DNA of 64,000 nt. Origin: Zarea fungicola (lineage: Eukaryota; Ascomycota; Sordariomycetes; Hypocreales; Cordycipitaceae). Positions 22,198-34,486 of this stretch are shown piece after piece. A program made the translations under genes and the position numbers. The notes beneath the pieces were generated by a model that saw only the letters and a list, made by a program, of their open reading frames with translations, did no database searches and was not told the DNA's origin. Location of the stretch: contig FWCC01000214.1 in the NCBI GenBank assembly GCA_900169235.1, forward strand, positions 1-64,000, written 5' to 3'. Each line of letters starts with the position of its first letter. The stretch's first letter is position 1.

Positions 22198-23314
22198 CTA
22201 GCATCCAGCATAAATGGCATTCGCAAAGAGGGCAAAGGTGTCAGCATTGTTGAGCTCCTGGGAGGCCGAGAGCCCGCGGATGGCGCTGTATCCGTATCCG
22301 AGATCATCGGTTCCCTGGATCTGGCTCAGGTGCGTATCCTCGTGGATGTTGGTTGTGGCCTGGTCCTGCGCATGGCACTGTCTGGTGACGGCAGGGAGGT
22401 CCTCAAAGTACAGGTCGCAGTAGACCATGTAGCTCTGGCTCGGCACCGTGTACGCGAGCACGTTGCCGCTGCAGTAGCCGCCCACGTCGGTGCAGTAGTA
22501 GTTGGCAACACCAGAGCGGGTCGAGCTGCACTCAGTCGCGACGCGGGAGAAGACTCCGGCGACCGTCTGGCGCGTGCGCGAGTCCGAAGCTTTGAAGTAC
22601 TCGTTCATCTTGGCGGCGGAACCAGACGTTGCGGCGGTCTGCGCGGCCTTGGCGAGCGAGTTGCAGTTCTGCAGAGCCTGCTGGGTGACTTGCAGCTTCT
22701 GGCCAGTGCAGTCGCTTTGCACGCGGCTGCGTTCCATCATGGCGGCGTGGCGGGCGACGGCGGCCTCCTTGCCATCGACCTGGACTTCGACGGTGTTGGA
22801 CTTGTACGATACAGCACCGGTGATGCCGTCTGCACCGACAACGTTAAGTGAGCCAGCGGCGTTCACATTGAACTTGCCACCAGTGGAGAGGTCGTGGGCC
22901 TGAGCGACGTTGATGCTGACCTCAATAGACTGGCCAGCTGGGATGTGCTGGATGGCATCGTCCTGGATCTTGGTAGTAGAAATTCTCTTCTTGATACCAA
23001 GGAAGGGGACAGTATGGTCTAGCATAAAAAAGATCAAGTCAATATCACGACAACGTAGAGGTTCATGATTCTTGTAAAATCGTGGATAGGAACTTACCAC
23101 CAGTGGTAACCTTGACCTTTTGCACGGCAGAAGAGTCAAAGATACTGCCAGGCTTGAGGAAGCTTATATCTTCATTGCCGTTGTTCTGGATAGTAGCCTT
23201 GACTTCATGGCTACCAACTGCCTGCAGTATGACGTCGACCTGTCCCTGGGTAGCGTCGCGGATAGCGACAGCAGACACAGTGGCTGCGCCGGCCAGAACA
23301 GAGAGAAACTTCAT
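22198..23314 (-). CDS. secreted deuterolysin metalloprotease (M35)
   Basis: A 345-aa preproprotein in two exons (23314-23098 and 23018-22198), with a 79-bp intron (GTAAGT to GCTAG). The start is the ATG at 23314 giving MKFLSVLAGAATVSAVA, a clear signal peptide. An N-terminal prodomain follows (VDVILQAVGSHEVKATIQN), then, after a basic IKKR segment further on, the Cys-rich catalytic domain. The zinc site is IHEDTH with the downstream GTDDLGYGY, the aspzincin pattern in which two His and the Asp bind zinc. The protein ends in AIYAGC, as deuterolysins do. Role by family: extracellular protein degradation, active on basic proteins; in insect or fungal parasites these enzymes are often virulence-associated, which I cannot tell here. 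Length is normal for the family (about 350 aa). Confidence 0.93.
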
Positions 23315-25422
23315 AACGAAGGATGAGGCTTTCAAGTGTACAAAGTGTGAAGTAGCTTTTATAGAGAATGGGTTTGAAAGAACATAAAGGTTCTCACGAG
23401 ACGATCATCAGTGCCTTTTTATACTTCGACTCTCAATTCAAGATGTATTCCGGGACCGCGTCGGCCGAGTCTGCCAGTCCTCACATCTTTCGCGGTGGCG
23501 TTAAGGTATAGCTTCAATGGCAGCTTACGCAGTATATTGATGTCGAAGCTGAAGAATCTTGAGGTACTCAGATGCAGCCAATTTGTATAGAAGTGAATGC
23601 GACTTTCCTCATTTCGCTTGGCGCGGTCGGCCATGTAGGAGAAAGGTTCCGCGGTCGGGCCTTCGGTGACCAGTTGGAAAGCGCCACTATCGGAGGACCA
23701 GGGGCAAGCCGAATAGTTTCTGTTGATATCAGAGATGTTTGGCCATGCCTGGCAGCTGCCACATAGCACGCTCAGCGATCCACGCGGAAATCTCGCCACC
23801 GAATACTCGCGCCATTCATCTTACAGCCACCTCACAGTAGGAGTAGTAAACAAACAAAATCCTAAAATCCAGTCTCATCAACGAAAATAAGACTGGAATT
23901 TGTTTTCATTAATGTGATGGACGAACAAGGACTCGGGTCTGGGCTGTATCCTAACGGTAGTGCTCAATTCAAGGACCGCAGTAGCTTGACTGTTTAACTG
24001 ATGATCATGTAGGCTTTTAGGAAGGTATAGTATAAAACCCAATGTTTCGGTTTATTTGGCAGAAGGATTGCGAAAGAATATATTTGCATCCGACGCGGGG
24101 TATGATTACTTATTCTAGCAGCTCGGTCGCACTCGCTGCCACACCAAAATAGACGAACGAGAGTTGGAGGTGGGCAGCAAGTTGACAACCTGCTTGACAC
24201 CACAGCAGAGAATATACCAAGATTTCATCGGCATACGATGTTATGTATAGTTCTCTGTCAAGGTCATGGACACTATCCAACTACGCGCTCTGTGCAGACA
24301 GCGTCGTCCGCCAGAAGAAACAGCGCCGTACAGCACCAAAGGGCAGTTTGTTCGTTCATCCCGCACTCTTTTCTCAACCAAACAAGACCGGTATTCAATA
24401 TAAACTCCATACACCTTCCTAAACTGTAAGTTAAGGTTTCATGCTTGAAAACTACCGAGAGCATGCTTATCCTTTCCGCCCCCAAGTCCCGGAGCAAAAA
24501 TTCCCATGGTCCTTATTCCCCGGCGAAGCTCCGCATTAAGCACACAAAAAAGGTTAAAAATCTACGAACGACATGATCCACCTCGGCAGTCAAGCATACC
24601 AATAGTTGCACGTTGCGAGTGCGGGGTTTGCAGACGGGCATCCCAACAGCAGTCGCTATAACAGATTGGCAAAGTAATAGGCGCTAGTATCGTGTCGATA
24701 TGTCGTGGCGCATTGTGCCAAATCTCACCTTCCAAATAGGGAAACTCGTTTTGTGCCGGATTTCCGGAGGGGAAACATCTTCAATGTATTGCAAACTCAT
24801 TGGCAAGGGTATAAATAACTATGCTTGCATGGCCGCTGCACGTGCGACTATAGTTGACTGGAGGCCGCCTACGCTACAGTTTCTAAATAGATTAAAATGT
24901 GAATCTTTGCCAAAGTAGAAGCTCTGTTATCGCTACGACTGAACGTATGGAACAATTCATGTTAAGTTTAACACGGGTATATCTCCCCGATGTCCGTAAG
25001 CTCCAATCCCCACCACTATGACGGCTTAAAGAATTGTAGAGTAAAAGCACGGAAAGAGACAGTTCAACTTACTCAGCAGTGCTTCGGGTAATATTTCTCT
25101 CATAAAACGCTAATTTTACCTAGCAGATTTTTCTGCTTTCTTTCCATGGTTCATGACTGCCGTAATACGTTATGGTCACAATCATCCAGATACTTGGAGA
25201 TATCCGATTGGCAAAACGCCCCCCGTTTTTTTTTTCTATCCAAAAGTCCATAAAATAGTTATCACTAATGATTTTTTTTTAAACTTTTTAAACTTTTTTA
25301 ATAAATATGCGCAGTAAAATCCACAAATAAAACAACGTTCTAACGTAAGAATCATGAAGCACACCGAATGAGGCCCACTTACTCAGGAGTTACACCATTG
25401 GTAAGTGGCATGGATGGCGTCC
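23315..25422. other. intergenic, no gene recognised
   Basis: 2.1 kb without a frame I can relate to a protein family. The right half is AT-rich, with T-runs near 25227 and 25271 and repeated TTTAAACTTTTT-like stretches near 25280-25300. Confidence 0.45.
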
Positions 25423-26221
25423 TCAAGCTTCGCCAGATTTCTTATTTACATTCTTCAGTTTGGCGAGTGGTGCTCGTGCGCCGTGATTTGTCTGGCCACC
25501 AACGTCTCCTCCAGAACGGGACATCTCAAGAGCGGGGCGGGCTGAACCAACTCCAACTTCATTCTCCTTTTCCTCGATATTGGGGGTCTTCTTCACGAAA
25601 GACAGGTCGGTAGACTGGTCAAGTGTAAACTTTCGCTTTCGAGACTTCGGAACTGGGAGCAGTACTTCGGTCATAAGGACCTGTCTTGATTTTCTGCCAG
25701 TCGAGGAGGATCCAGGTGTCAGAAGGTTCGCTTCCGCGAGGGGAGTAACCACAAGGCCTGTTGAGCCTGTCAAGTTAGTATGACAGTCAGAAGATATGCC
25801 TTGAGAAATGGCAGGGGGCGAGTAAATGCTTACCTGAGTCGCTATTCGGCAAATGGGTTCCTCCATTTTCTGTTGATACACAGCTACGGTGTGTTTCGAG
25901 ACCATGGTGCTCTGGCTTGCGCGGCGTAAGCGGTGCTTTTTCGGGAACTAATGTCAAGACAAGGTCATAGTCGGATTTATTAAACGTGACTAAGAATTGC
26001 GCGTTGGGATCGGAAGCCGCACATCCAAAGTCTGCAGAATAGAAACTCAGTACCGGTTCATAGTAGAATGTCGCGACTAACAACTTACACTCGTCTCCCG
26101 TACGGTTTTTCTTCAACACAACAGGGTTAGAGTCTTTGCAGGCGCAAAATATTGTCTTTTTGACTTTCGATACACCTTTAATTTTATTTTGTAGCTGCAT
26201 CTTTCGTGAAGCCATATTCAT
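25423..26221 (-). CDS. small basic protein with possible GRF-like finger
   Basis: Three exons (26221-26089, 26031-25834, 25766-25423) give 224 aa; the introns are 57 and 67 bp, both with good GTAAGY donors, and the second has an ACTAACTT branch point. The N-terminal 60 residues contain FCACKDSNPVVLKKN followed by DEYFGCAAS. The order Cys-x-Cys, basic stretch, aromatic-x-Cys resembles GRF-type zinc fingers found in DNA repair proteins (NEIL3, TOP3A, APE2), but the fourth Cys appears to be missing (NAQF). The second half is Ser/Pro/Lys-rich with a likely nuclear localisation signal (KSRKRKFTLD) and no known domain. I do not recognise a characterised orthologue. The exon joins keep frame and no stops interrupt, supporting a real gene, but the 3' end could extend by further splicing. 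Confidence 0.6.
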
Positions 26222-26957
26222 AGGGCAACGGTTGTCGTCAAATCCAGCTGCAAGTCGCGAGCCGCAGTGGTGGGTAGACTACGTAACGCGACGATGGGCT
26301 GGACGGGCTTGACGACGCGTAAATTGAAAAAAAAAAAAAAAAGCCACAATTTTATTTTGTAAGCTGTGTGACTCAGCACCGGGTAGACATCTATGAGTTG
26401 GACGCCTTGCCACTGGTGTTGTTACCTTGCGTAATGGATGGTGCTTCTGCTCATGTGCTCATGCAGTCTGCTAACATGGGCCAGAAGGCGTGAGTACTTC
26501 AGCCATCCTATGACTCCAATGGCAGGGCCATGAATACCTGCGTATTAACCTGGCAGCGGATCCAGCTGGAAAATAGCACTTGCCACTATTTCCCTGGTAA
26601 GAAATAATACACAACTTGTCTACGGCATTTACAGGAGGGTGGATGCGTTTTAATGATGGAACTAAGATCTGGATAAACGACTGGCCCAGATTTAGCGGAG
26701 AACAAGTAGCAGCAAAGGTGTCAGTCTGTTGGCATCGGGTGTGGCTGACAAACCAGCCAGTATGTGGCGCAAACCGTAGGCTTCAAATGTGGCGTCTGTA
26801 GCTACCAAAGCTACTGACGAGCTTTCCCCAGTAGCACCAGAGCCGGTCAAAAGCATCTTTCAATACAGCGCCCAACCCCCAATTGAACCATATAATCATA
26901 ACGACATCGTCTCCTTCCGCTACACGCGCGCGCAACACCTCCAGACCAAAAAGAGCA
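26222..26957. other. divergent promoter region
   Basis: Shared upstream region of the GRF-like gene (minus) and YTH1 (plus). An A-run lies at about 26328-26342. No other gene is evident. Confidence 0.5.
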
Positions 26958-27830
26958 ATGGCGACAGAAACCGCCACGGCGGCGACGGTATCGCGCGGCC
27001 CAGCCGCCACGGTCCTCAACCACTCCACGAAGCCGTACGCCTTCACCTTCTCCCCCTTCCTCCGCGAGACCTACCAGGTCGGCCTCCCCGTCGACCGGCC
27101 CATTTGCCGCGCCTACCAGACGGGCAGCTGCCCCAACGGCACACGCTGCACGGAGCGCCACGTCACCGACGGCAAGACGGCCGCCCACCCGACCGGCGGC
27201 CTCAACTCGCTCGTCTGCAAGCACTGGCTGCGCGGCCTCTGCAAAAAGGGCATCCCCTGCGAGTTCCTCCACGAGTACAACCTCCGCCGCATGCCCGAGT
27301 GCAACTTCTTCATGCGCAACGGCTACTGCTCCAACGGCGAGGAGTGCCTCTACCTGCACGTCGACCCGCTGTCCAAGCTGCCGCCCTGCCCGCACTACGA
27401 CATGGGCTTCTGCCCGCTGGGGCCCGTCTGCGCCAAGAAGCACGTCCGCCGCAAGCTCTGCCCCTTTTACCTCGCGGGCTTCTGCCCGGACGGGCCCGAG
27501 TGCAAGCGCGGCGCGCACCCCAAGTGGTCCACGACGCTGGAGCCGCCGACGGTGAAGCCGGAGCCCAAGACGGAGGAGGAGCTCAAGATGGATCTGGCGC
27601 AGATGCAGATGCAGCAGCAGCAACAGCAACAACAGCAGAATCATCATCAGCAACAGGCGCAGTCGGGTTACGAGGATGGTGGTGATAGGCAGCAAAACCA
27701 GCATCAAAGAGATGGGCAGAGAGACGACCGCTTTGGCGGTGGCCGAGGCGGCAGAGGAGGTGGTCGTGGCAACTGGAGAGGCGGCGGCGGCGGCGGACGT
27801 GGCCGTTTCAGAGGCAGAGGAGCATACTAG
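26958..27830 (+). CDS. YTH1: mRNA 3'-end processing zinc-finger protein Yth1 (CPSF30)
   Basis: A 290-aa single-exon gene. Five CCCH fingers in tandem between residues about 50 and 195 (first pair [19 protein letters not shown] and [19 protein letters not shown]) define the CPSF30/Yth1 subunit of the cleavage and polyadenylation factor, which binds the AAUAAA-type signal and Fip1. The N-terminal motif [13 protein letters not shown] and RPIC are typical of fungal Yth1. The C-terminus has a poly-Gln tract (about 215-225) and an RGG/glycine-rich tail (about 250-290) that is probably RNA-binding and disordered. The ATG at 26958 is chosen because the frame before it begins with a non-ATG codon. Strong GC bias at third positions matches the neighbouring housekeeping genes. 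Confidence 0.95.
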   Translation: MATETATAATVSRGPAATVLNHSTKPYAFTFSPFLRETYQVGLPVDRPICRAYQTGSCPNGTRCTERHVTDGKTAAHPTGGLNSLVCKHWLRGLCKKGIPCEFLHEYNLRRMPECNFFMRNGYCSNGEECLYLHVDPLSKLPPCPHYDMGFCPLGPVCAKKHVRRKLCPFYLAGFCPDGPECKRGAHPKWSTTLEPPTVKPEPKTEEELKMDLAQMQMQQQQQQQQQNHHQQQAQSGYEDGGDRQQNQHQRDGQRDDRFGGGRGGRGGGRGNWRGGGGGGRGRFRGRGAY

Positions 27831-28162
27831 AGCTGAGAGCCTGCTACCATGGAGGAGGCACGTACAAAAAGGCTTGATGAACAATATCACAAACCATGAT
27901 ACCCGGAGACGAAGAAAAAAAGAATACTACGCTATTGCAGCCTTTCATGTATACCATTAAAAAAACGATGCATCATATAAAAGCTCGTCTTGTTTGTACT
28001 AGTATTAAATTAATTTTTCTTTAATTTTCTCATATATGCAAACACGGAGTCGTGACGTCGTCTATATAACAATGAACAAGTATCGGTTATTTTACCCTAC
28101 TTTATACACGGGCACAAATTGCCTTGGTTGACCCTGGCAGGCTTCGCCTCATTTCCCATATT
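27831..28162. other. intergenic, convergent 3' ends
   Basis: AT-rich 3' flanks of YTH1 and the DUF1776 gene; nothing else seen. Confidence 0.5.
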
Positions 28163-29833
28163 CTATGCGGCTGGTTCTGAAGCAGGCACCCAGAGGTTGC
28201 TGTCTCTTTCCGATGTCCAGGCGTTAATCTCCGAGGGTACAGCAACAAACTCCTGCGTAGCATTATCACCATCTTCACTCGGTGTTCGGGACGACCCCTC
28301 CTCACTAGTCTTCCAGGTGGAAAGCTCATCGACACGGCGGATTCCCATGAGCCATGAAATCAACCCTCGTGGCGCCCAACGTCCAACAAATCCGTAGACG
28401 CTGGATCCAAGACCAATACGCACCGTGTCGCTCGTAATGGAACCGTCCATCACATCAAAAACAGAGTTGTGAAGGCGGCGCAGCGAGCTTCCTTTGAAAC
28501 CGCGGATGCGCGCGCCAGAAATGGCAGAGCTTGTCTGCGCAACAAAATTGCGTGCATAGACTTGCCTGGCGCCATCCGGCCAGACAAGAGTCTCCTGGGG
28601 CTGGCCAGTGGTATGTTGACCTTGACCGATGGCGAGATTACGGTTTGGTACAAAGCCGGTGAAATCAAATGTTCCAAGCTGCATGTGCGTCACAGGGATA
28701 TCAAGAGGTCGCAGCTCGGCAGTCAAGACCTCTGTAAATGCCGACAGCGCAGAGCAGACAGTCGCTTCGGGGGCGTGGAACGGCGGGTTAATCGATGAGA
28801 TGATGGACGGCGTAAAGACCATGACCTTGGGCGGCACCCACTTCTCGCCAATAGGCTGCAAGCGGGAGGTGAGGAGGGGCAGGAAAGCCTGAATAGTTAG
28901 AATAGGATGCAGAAGATGGGTGTTGAATAGATCGGCGAAGCTCGAGGGAGGTATCGTGGCGATTGGCGAAGTCTGGTAGTGTAGGCTCGGAATGAGGATG
29001 ACGGACCGCAGCGTCAGTTGATTGGGCTTGATGTGAGGTCCTGGCGCATGCGGCGACTGGAGGTACGCGGCAAACTTTTCAATGGCAGAGCCGGCACTAG
29101 GAGGCTAATTTGTACAACGTCAGCATTGTTATCTCTCTGAGCTGCTTGGGGGTTGATGTGTTGCGGTGCTGTGCAGACACATTTCGGGTACTCACATTCG
29201 TAGTATCAATCTTGAGGGCACTAATGTCTTGTCGTGCCAAAGACTGCACCATTCTCTCATCCTCGGGGGCATCACACACAATATACACAATGAACCCGCG
29301 CCTCTCCATGTCTAGCGCAAGAGACTTGGTAAGGGGCAGCGTTGGAGAGCCTGCAATGACGACGACCTCGGTGCGGCCGCCGTTTCTGGCGCGCTTGGCG
29401 CGCCGTGTTTTGCGCATCGACTTGGATTTTTGATAACCATTGAATATGACGGTGCCGCAGACGACGACGATGACTCCTGTGAGGATCTTATTCCGCGATA
29501 CCCAGTCGTGGGCCCTCTCCCAGATCGGAACAGGAACGACGACGACGGGTGCTTTGACGGGAGGCGTGGGCCTCAACAAATCCGGGATCCATGGCGTGGA
29601 GCTGAGGGTGTCTCGTACGGCATCGGCGGCGCGGTCAACGCTCTTGTCTATGTACTTGGCGACGTCATCTGTGTATTGTCGAAACTGCATAGGAATCTTT
29701 CCTATCTGTAGAGAACGGTATATGTCAGCAATCAAGGAAAAGGTATCAACAACAAGAAAACCGAAGAGAATTCTTCTGTTGGATGCCTTACTAGGTCTAT
29801 AACTTGCTGCTCATCTACCGGCATGATGGGCAT
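28163..29833 (-). CDS. DUF1776 family membrane-anchored SDR-like protein
   Basis: Three exons (29833-29792, 29705-29196, 29104-28163) encode 497 aa. Splicing gives MPIMPVDEQQVIDL then IGKIPMQFRQYTDDVAKYID, and later IDTTN then PPSAGSAIEKF, all in frame, with a CTGAC branch point in the second intron. Residues about 87-105 form one membrane segment (ILTGVIVVVCGTVIF). A degenerate Rossmann start follows (VVVIAGSPTLPLTKSLALDME), where the usual TGxxxGxG is replaced. The later segments (VMVFTPSIISSINPPFHAPE, AFTEVLTAELRPLDIPVTH) resemble the SDR Ser...Tyr region with the catalytic Tyr and Lys not evident. The family includes yeast YNL181W (Pbr1), a putative oxidoreductase of unknown substrate. 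The middle coding stretch at 28862-29104 has no ATG and is recovered only by continuing the frame. Confidence 0.87.
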
Positions 29834-31100
29834 GGTGATGGTGGCCTGTGTGGTGTGCTGAAAGAGGAGTCAAGGACGGTGGTAGTGACGCTATTCAGCT
29901 TTTTTTTCGGCCCAAAAGGATGCCTTGTTTGGCACCTGGCGTTTTAGTGGGGCCAAGCCCTGTAGCTCCAGCTCCCTAGCGCATGTGCTCTGTTCACATG
30001 GGGATGGCGTCTATGATTGCTGGTAGTTAGCGGCGGCATGCTGAGGAAATGGAAGGCGTTTAAAAAGGTGTAGCTTGCTGCGATGTTGGAGACGGGGGGG
30101 CGGTCGATAGGAAGCATGGTGGTCTCTGTTGCACATGTCGTGAGTTTGCTGGCTCTACCTTCTGAGCGTAGCTGCTTGGAAAACGGCTGCCGATGCTACA
30201 TCCATACCATGAATTGCAACCGTCTAAAAACTGTACACGAGTTGCAAAGGAACAGTATTAGGAATAAAAGCAGAAAATTCGTACATATATGTGCGTCCCT
30301 TATCACGCTGAAGCTTCAACGACTGTCATGTCATATCCGCCAAGCCAGCTACATGATCGATCTGAGGTACTGCGTACAGCCCTTACAGTACAGCCAATCA
30401 TGGCACTGTTAAAGAGCCGGTTTGGTGTATCTCGTAAACCCACGACTCCGCGGGCACCCGAGCACAAGTTTTCGTGCAAGTGAAAAAAACTAAAAAAGAA
30501 AGAAAAAGAAAAAACTCTAAAGGTTCCTGAGAAATACATGTAGTTTCTGGTATCAATTTATCGATTTCTTCATCTATTTATAACTTTGGTGCTCATATCA
30601 CTGCCGACCTTTCATATTCAACCATTTGCTCGTAGTGACCTACAATCCATCGACAGTGAAGCGGCGCCAGATACAGCACATTAAACGGCCCCATCCCCGA
30701 GCTCCATCCCTTGAATCATCCACTCAAGGCCCTGTGGCGCTGGCAGGGGCCCATCTTCGGGTAGCTACAGAGCGTTCCAGCAGCCGCTTGAGCACGGAGG
30801 TAGTAGAGCACACATTCCATTCCGACGGGCCCTGAGGGACGTGAGCTTCAATCTACATATATCTCGAGGAACCCCGCGTCTCCAAACACAGCACCTTCGG
30901 ACCGACGTTGCTTTAACAAAGTCACAGCCTCCAGCAAAGTCTGACTGGACTCCCATCTCTTACTAGCACGATTGTTTCTCTCAGCCCCACTCTACCACTT
31001 ACACAGAGTCCATCATGTTGATGGAATATCTACAACATAGGCGTGACTGGTATGTTTTACAACGGCCCACGATGCACATGATTTCTTTTCTTCTCACAAG
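29834..31100. other. intergenic, divergent promoters
   Basis: Lies between the divergent DUF1776 gene and amidase gene. Contains an A-rich low-complexity stretch at about 30481-30515. A short open stretch begins at ATG 31015 but its splice options to the amidase introduce a stop, so I treat it as leader. Confidence 0.5.
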
Positions 31101-32832
31101 ATGTGGTCTGATAGCCGCGCCAAGCAAGAGGAGCGGGCAACTCGAATCGGCGCCCTCACAGCCTACCACAGTCCCTTCAGTGTGGCAGACAAGGCCATCA
31201 TCAACAAGCCCATCCAAGAGCTTGTCAAAGAGATCCACAATGACCCCAGCAAAGCCACACAAATTCTCAACACCTACGGCAAGGTGGCCCTCAACGCCCA
31301 TGAGAAGACAAACTGTGTCACGGAGATCCTCTTCCACTCTGCGGAGAAATGGGTACAGGATGGCTCAATAAATCTAAAGGGTCCGCTTGCCGGTATCCCA
31401 GTTAGCTTAAAAGATACAGTGGATGTTACTGGTTACGACAGTACCGTTGGATACAGTCGTTTTGTCGGCATTAAGGCCCAAGATGGGCCTATGGTCCGTA
31501 TCTTGAAGGATGCTGGTGCCGTTCCGTACGCCAAGACAAACGTCCCAGTTACTCTTCTGAGCTTCGAGTCCTCAAACGATGTCTGGGGCCGGTCGACGAA
31601 CCCTTACAACAAAAACTATACCCCTGGTGGCTCGACAGGTGGTGAAGGCGCTCTTCTTGCACTAGGTGGCCGAATTGGTGTCGGCAGTGACGTTGCTGGC
31701 AGTGTTCGATGTCCTGCACACTTCTCCGGTATCTACTCGCTCAAGTGCTCTACAGGTCGCTGGCTCAAGCTTGGCACGCGCACCAGCATGCCCGGCCAGG
31801 ATGGTATTCCTGCAGTCTACAGCCCCATGGCTCGCACCCTCAACGATCTCACCTATTTTACTCGTTCGATTATACAGATGGAGCCCTGGACCTACGATTA
31901 CTCTGTACACCCTATTCCGTGGCGATCCAACGTCGAAGAGACATACGCGGACAAGAAGAGACTTCGTGTTGGCGTCCTCCGTACTGATGGCGTCGTAGAC
32001 CCCAGCCCGGCCTGCGCTCGCGCACTCGAAATGGCAGTCGCCGCCCTGCGTGCTCAAGGTCACGACATAATTGATAATATAAAGCCTCCTGAGCCTTATG
32101 AGGGGCTGCAGCTGGCCTCGCAGCTGCTCGACTCCGATGGCGTGGAGACTGCCATGTCCTTTTTCCGAACCGGCGAGGGCAATGACCGTGGCGTGGCCCA
32201 GATGCGATTCTACTTTAAACTGCCGCGGTTCGCCAAATACATACACTACCTCTGGGTTAGATATGTGCGCCGCGATGCCATCTGGGCTGACCTACTCCGC
32301 AACTGGCACCCCAAGACCGTCTACCAATACTGGCAGCTGATTGCCAAGCGTGAGGCCTACAAGCGCAAATGGTTCGACTTTTGGGAGGAGAACAAGTTTG
32401 ACTTTGTTCTGAGCCCACCCAATGCCACTCCTGCCGTCCCCCATGGCGGTATGCATGATGCATGCAGTAGTTGTGGCTACACTTTTCTCTTCAACCTTGT
32501 ATGCTACATCAACATTTTTCGTTTTGTTTAAAAAAAAAAATCTTCCCAAACTTACTAATCCTGTTTCTTAGCTTGATTATACGGCCGGTGTTCTTCCTGT
32601 AACACATGTGGATAAAGAAACGGATCAGTTGCCAAGGGGCTTCAACGTTCGGAGCTTAAACGGTGTGGCTCGAGGTGCCTACAAGCATTATAATGCCGAT
32701 GATATGCATGGTCTTCCGGTCGGCGTCCAGGTAATTGGCCGCAGGCTGGAGGAAGAAAAAGTCCTCAGCTTGATGAAGAGAGTGGAGGACGCCCTTGGCG
32801 TCGACAAGTTTACGCTGCTGGAGCTGGACTAG
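31101..32832 (+). CDS. amidase-signature enzyme (acetamidase/FAAH-like)
   Basis: Two exons (31101-32498, 32572-32832) give 552 aa. The 73-bp intron (GTATGC to TTAG) falls inside the family motif FNLLDYTAGVLPVT, which only the spliced form provides. The Ser-Ser-Lys triad of the amidase signature family is visible: Lys in IPVSLKDTVD (about residue 103), the cis-Ser in GGSTGGEG (about 176) and the nucleophile Ser in SDVAGSVRCPAHFSG (about 202). The second Ser of the usual GGSSGG is Thr here. Family members hydrolyse small amides or fatty acid amides; the substrate cannot be told. There is no signal peptide, so it is probably cytosolic or peripheral to membranes. The next gene on the same strand is a methyltransferase, 390 bp downstream. 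Confidence 0.93.
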
Positions 32833-33221
32833 ACAGTGGCTGTAGGCGACAGGGGACGCGTAGAAGCGGAACCCTTTTGACAAGGTTGAACCACAATTGC
32901 GTTAAAATGTTATATTCACTGCATCTGATTTGCTCACTTCCGCATTTTCTGACGTAAAGCACGTGTCGTAATTTTTATTGTGTCCAAGAACTTTTGGCCT
33001 TTTTGAGTGCAGTTGCTCCGATCTCGGCGGCCGTGTACATGAAGGCTACGTCCCATAAAATGTATAAAAGGGTGTAAGTTCTCCATTGGACATGGCACTT
33101 AAATAGCCATCATTAAAGTCCACAAGCTTATCAATGCGTTAGTCTTCAAGACGTTCTATTCTTCTGAATCTCTCGCTGTTAATTTATCCCATTTTCCCTT
33201 GATTACAAACTTGAAAAAAAA
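32833..33221. other. intergenic, promoter of methyltransferase gene
   Basis: A 389-bp spacer. A TATAAAAG box at about 33062-33069 lies 160 bp upstream of the methyltransferase ATG. Nothing else is recognised. Confidence 0.5.
33062..33069 (+). promoter_or_regulatory. TATA-like box upstream of methyltransferase
   Basis: TATAAAAG in an otherwise mixed-composition spacer, about 150 bp upstream of the start codon at 33222 and in the correct orientation. Confidence 0.4.
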
Positions 33222-34305
33222 ATGGCTGAGCAAGGCAAAGATCGTTGGGACGCTGGTGTAGGTGGCCATCGCATCTCCATCCACCAAGATCTTGAACCCC
33301 GCAATTGTCCCGCAATCTACTAACTTGGGTGGTGCTGCTTGACAGGATTACCAACATTCTGCTTCATTTGTCCCCAAGCTTGCGGGCAAAGTGACTGAAT
33401 GGCTTGATTTACAAAAGGATGATGTTGTCCTCGACATTGGCTGCGGAGGTATGTTTTTACAACATCGCCTTTCACTTGGCACCCAAAAGAAAAAAAAGAA
33501 AAAAAGGAAATGACATAGCTAATTGCTCTTGTAGATGGCATCCTGAATCTGGAATTTGCCAAGGTCTTGTCCCAGGGTACGGGCACAATCCACGGAATTG
33601 ACAGCTCTACAGCCATGATTGCCGCGGCAAAGAACCTCTGCAAGGATTACCCAAACGCAACATTTGATGGTACGTTTCTTTATGCATGTATATATAAATG
33701 CCCCTGTTCGCTGTCTCTAACATTGGCAAACCCGCTTTTGTGCAGTCGTCGACGGGACAAAAATCAATGGCAAGCCGGAACTCCAAAATGGGACCTTCAA
33801 CAAGGCCTTTTCCAACGCCGCCATGCACTGGATCCTGCGTCAGGAGTCCACCCGCGAGTCGTTCTTCTGCGATGTCCACGCCGCCCTGGCCCCCGGCGGG
33901 ACGTTTGCCTTTGAGCAGGGCGGCCTCGGCAACGTCAAGGAGATGGCGACGGCTCTGCTCATGGCCTGCGCCCGCCGCGCGCCCGGTGGCATGGCGGCCA
34001 TCATGGAGAGCCACTACCCGTGGTTCTTCCCCGATCAGGCGTGGGCGACAGACGCGCTCGAAAAGGCCGGGTTCCGGGTCGACCGCGTCGAGCTTGAGGC
34101 GCGGGCGACCAAGGCGGACAAGGGCGGCGTCGAGGGCTGGCTGCGGCTCATGGGCAAGATGATTCTCGAGTCGGTCCCAGAGGGCCAGGAGAGGGAGGAT
34201 GCGGTAAAGGAGGCAGCCGAGGCGCTGAGGTTTACGTGCGCGGATGGCCGGGGTGGAGAGATCATTTCATATGTTCGTCTCAGAGCACTTGCGACCAAGA
34301 TTTAA
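33222..34305 (+). CDS. SAM-dependent class I methyltransferase
   Basis: Four exons (33222-33257, 33346-33448, 33535-33669, 33746-34305) encode 277 aa. Exon joins give MAEQGKDRWDAG, then DYQHSASFVPKLAGK, VVLDIGCG, DGILNLEF and NATFDVVDGTKI. SAM motif I is VLDIGCGDG (residues about 41-49), followed by the acidic strand-2 loop GTIHGIDSS and the motif after strand 4 FNKAFSNAAMHWI, as in the trans-aconitate/ubiquinone-type methyltransferase fold. The substrate is unknown; the N-terminal YQHSASFVPKLAG pattern is common in fungal small-molecule methyltransferases. The first exon is only 12 codons and its donor (GTAGGT) is weaker than the others, so the N-terminus is the least certain part. The last exon is distinctly more GC-rich than the first three. 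Confidence 0.88.
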
Positions 34306-34486
34306 ATGCAATTACGGGATAATTATGAAACTTTCAAAATTTATATATCAAATCGCCGTTTTCCCTTATGAGCATGACTCTTCTTTGGTGAAACGATAAA
34401 AACGTACACAATATAGAAGAACTAGCTACTTGACATAAATTTCCCTTTTGCATTGACTTATTTCAGCCAAGAAGGATATTTCACGT

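Noticed and set aside
26789..27685. Long plus-strand frame overlapping YTH1 and long minus-strand frame 26847-27890
   Set aside because: Shadows caused by the GC-rich third positions of YTH1; their translations are Arg/Pro/Ala- or Leu/Val-rich with no family.
31015..31100. Upstream exon of the amidase starting at ATG 31015
   Set aside because: Splicing from the GTATGT donor to the acceptor before 31101 creates a TGA at the junction.
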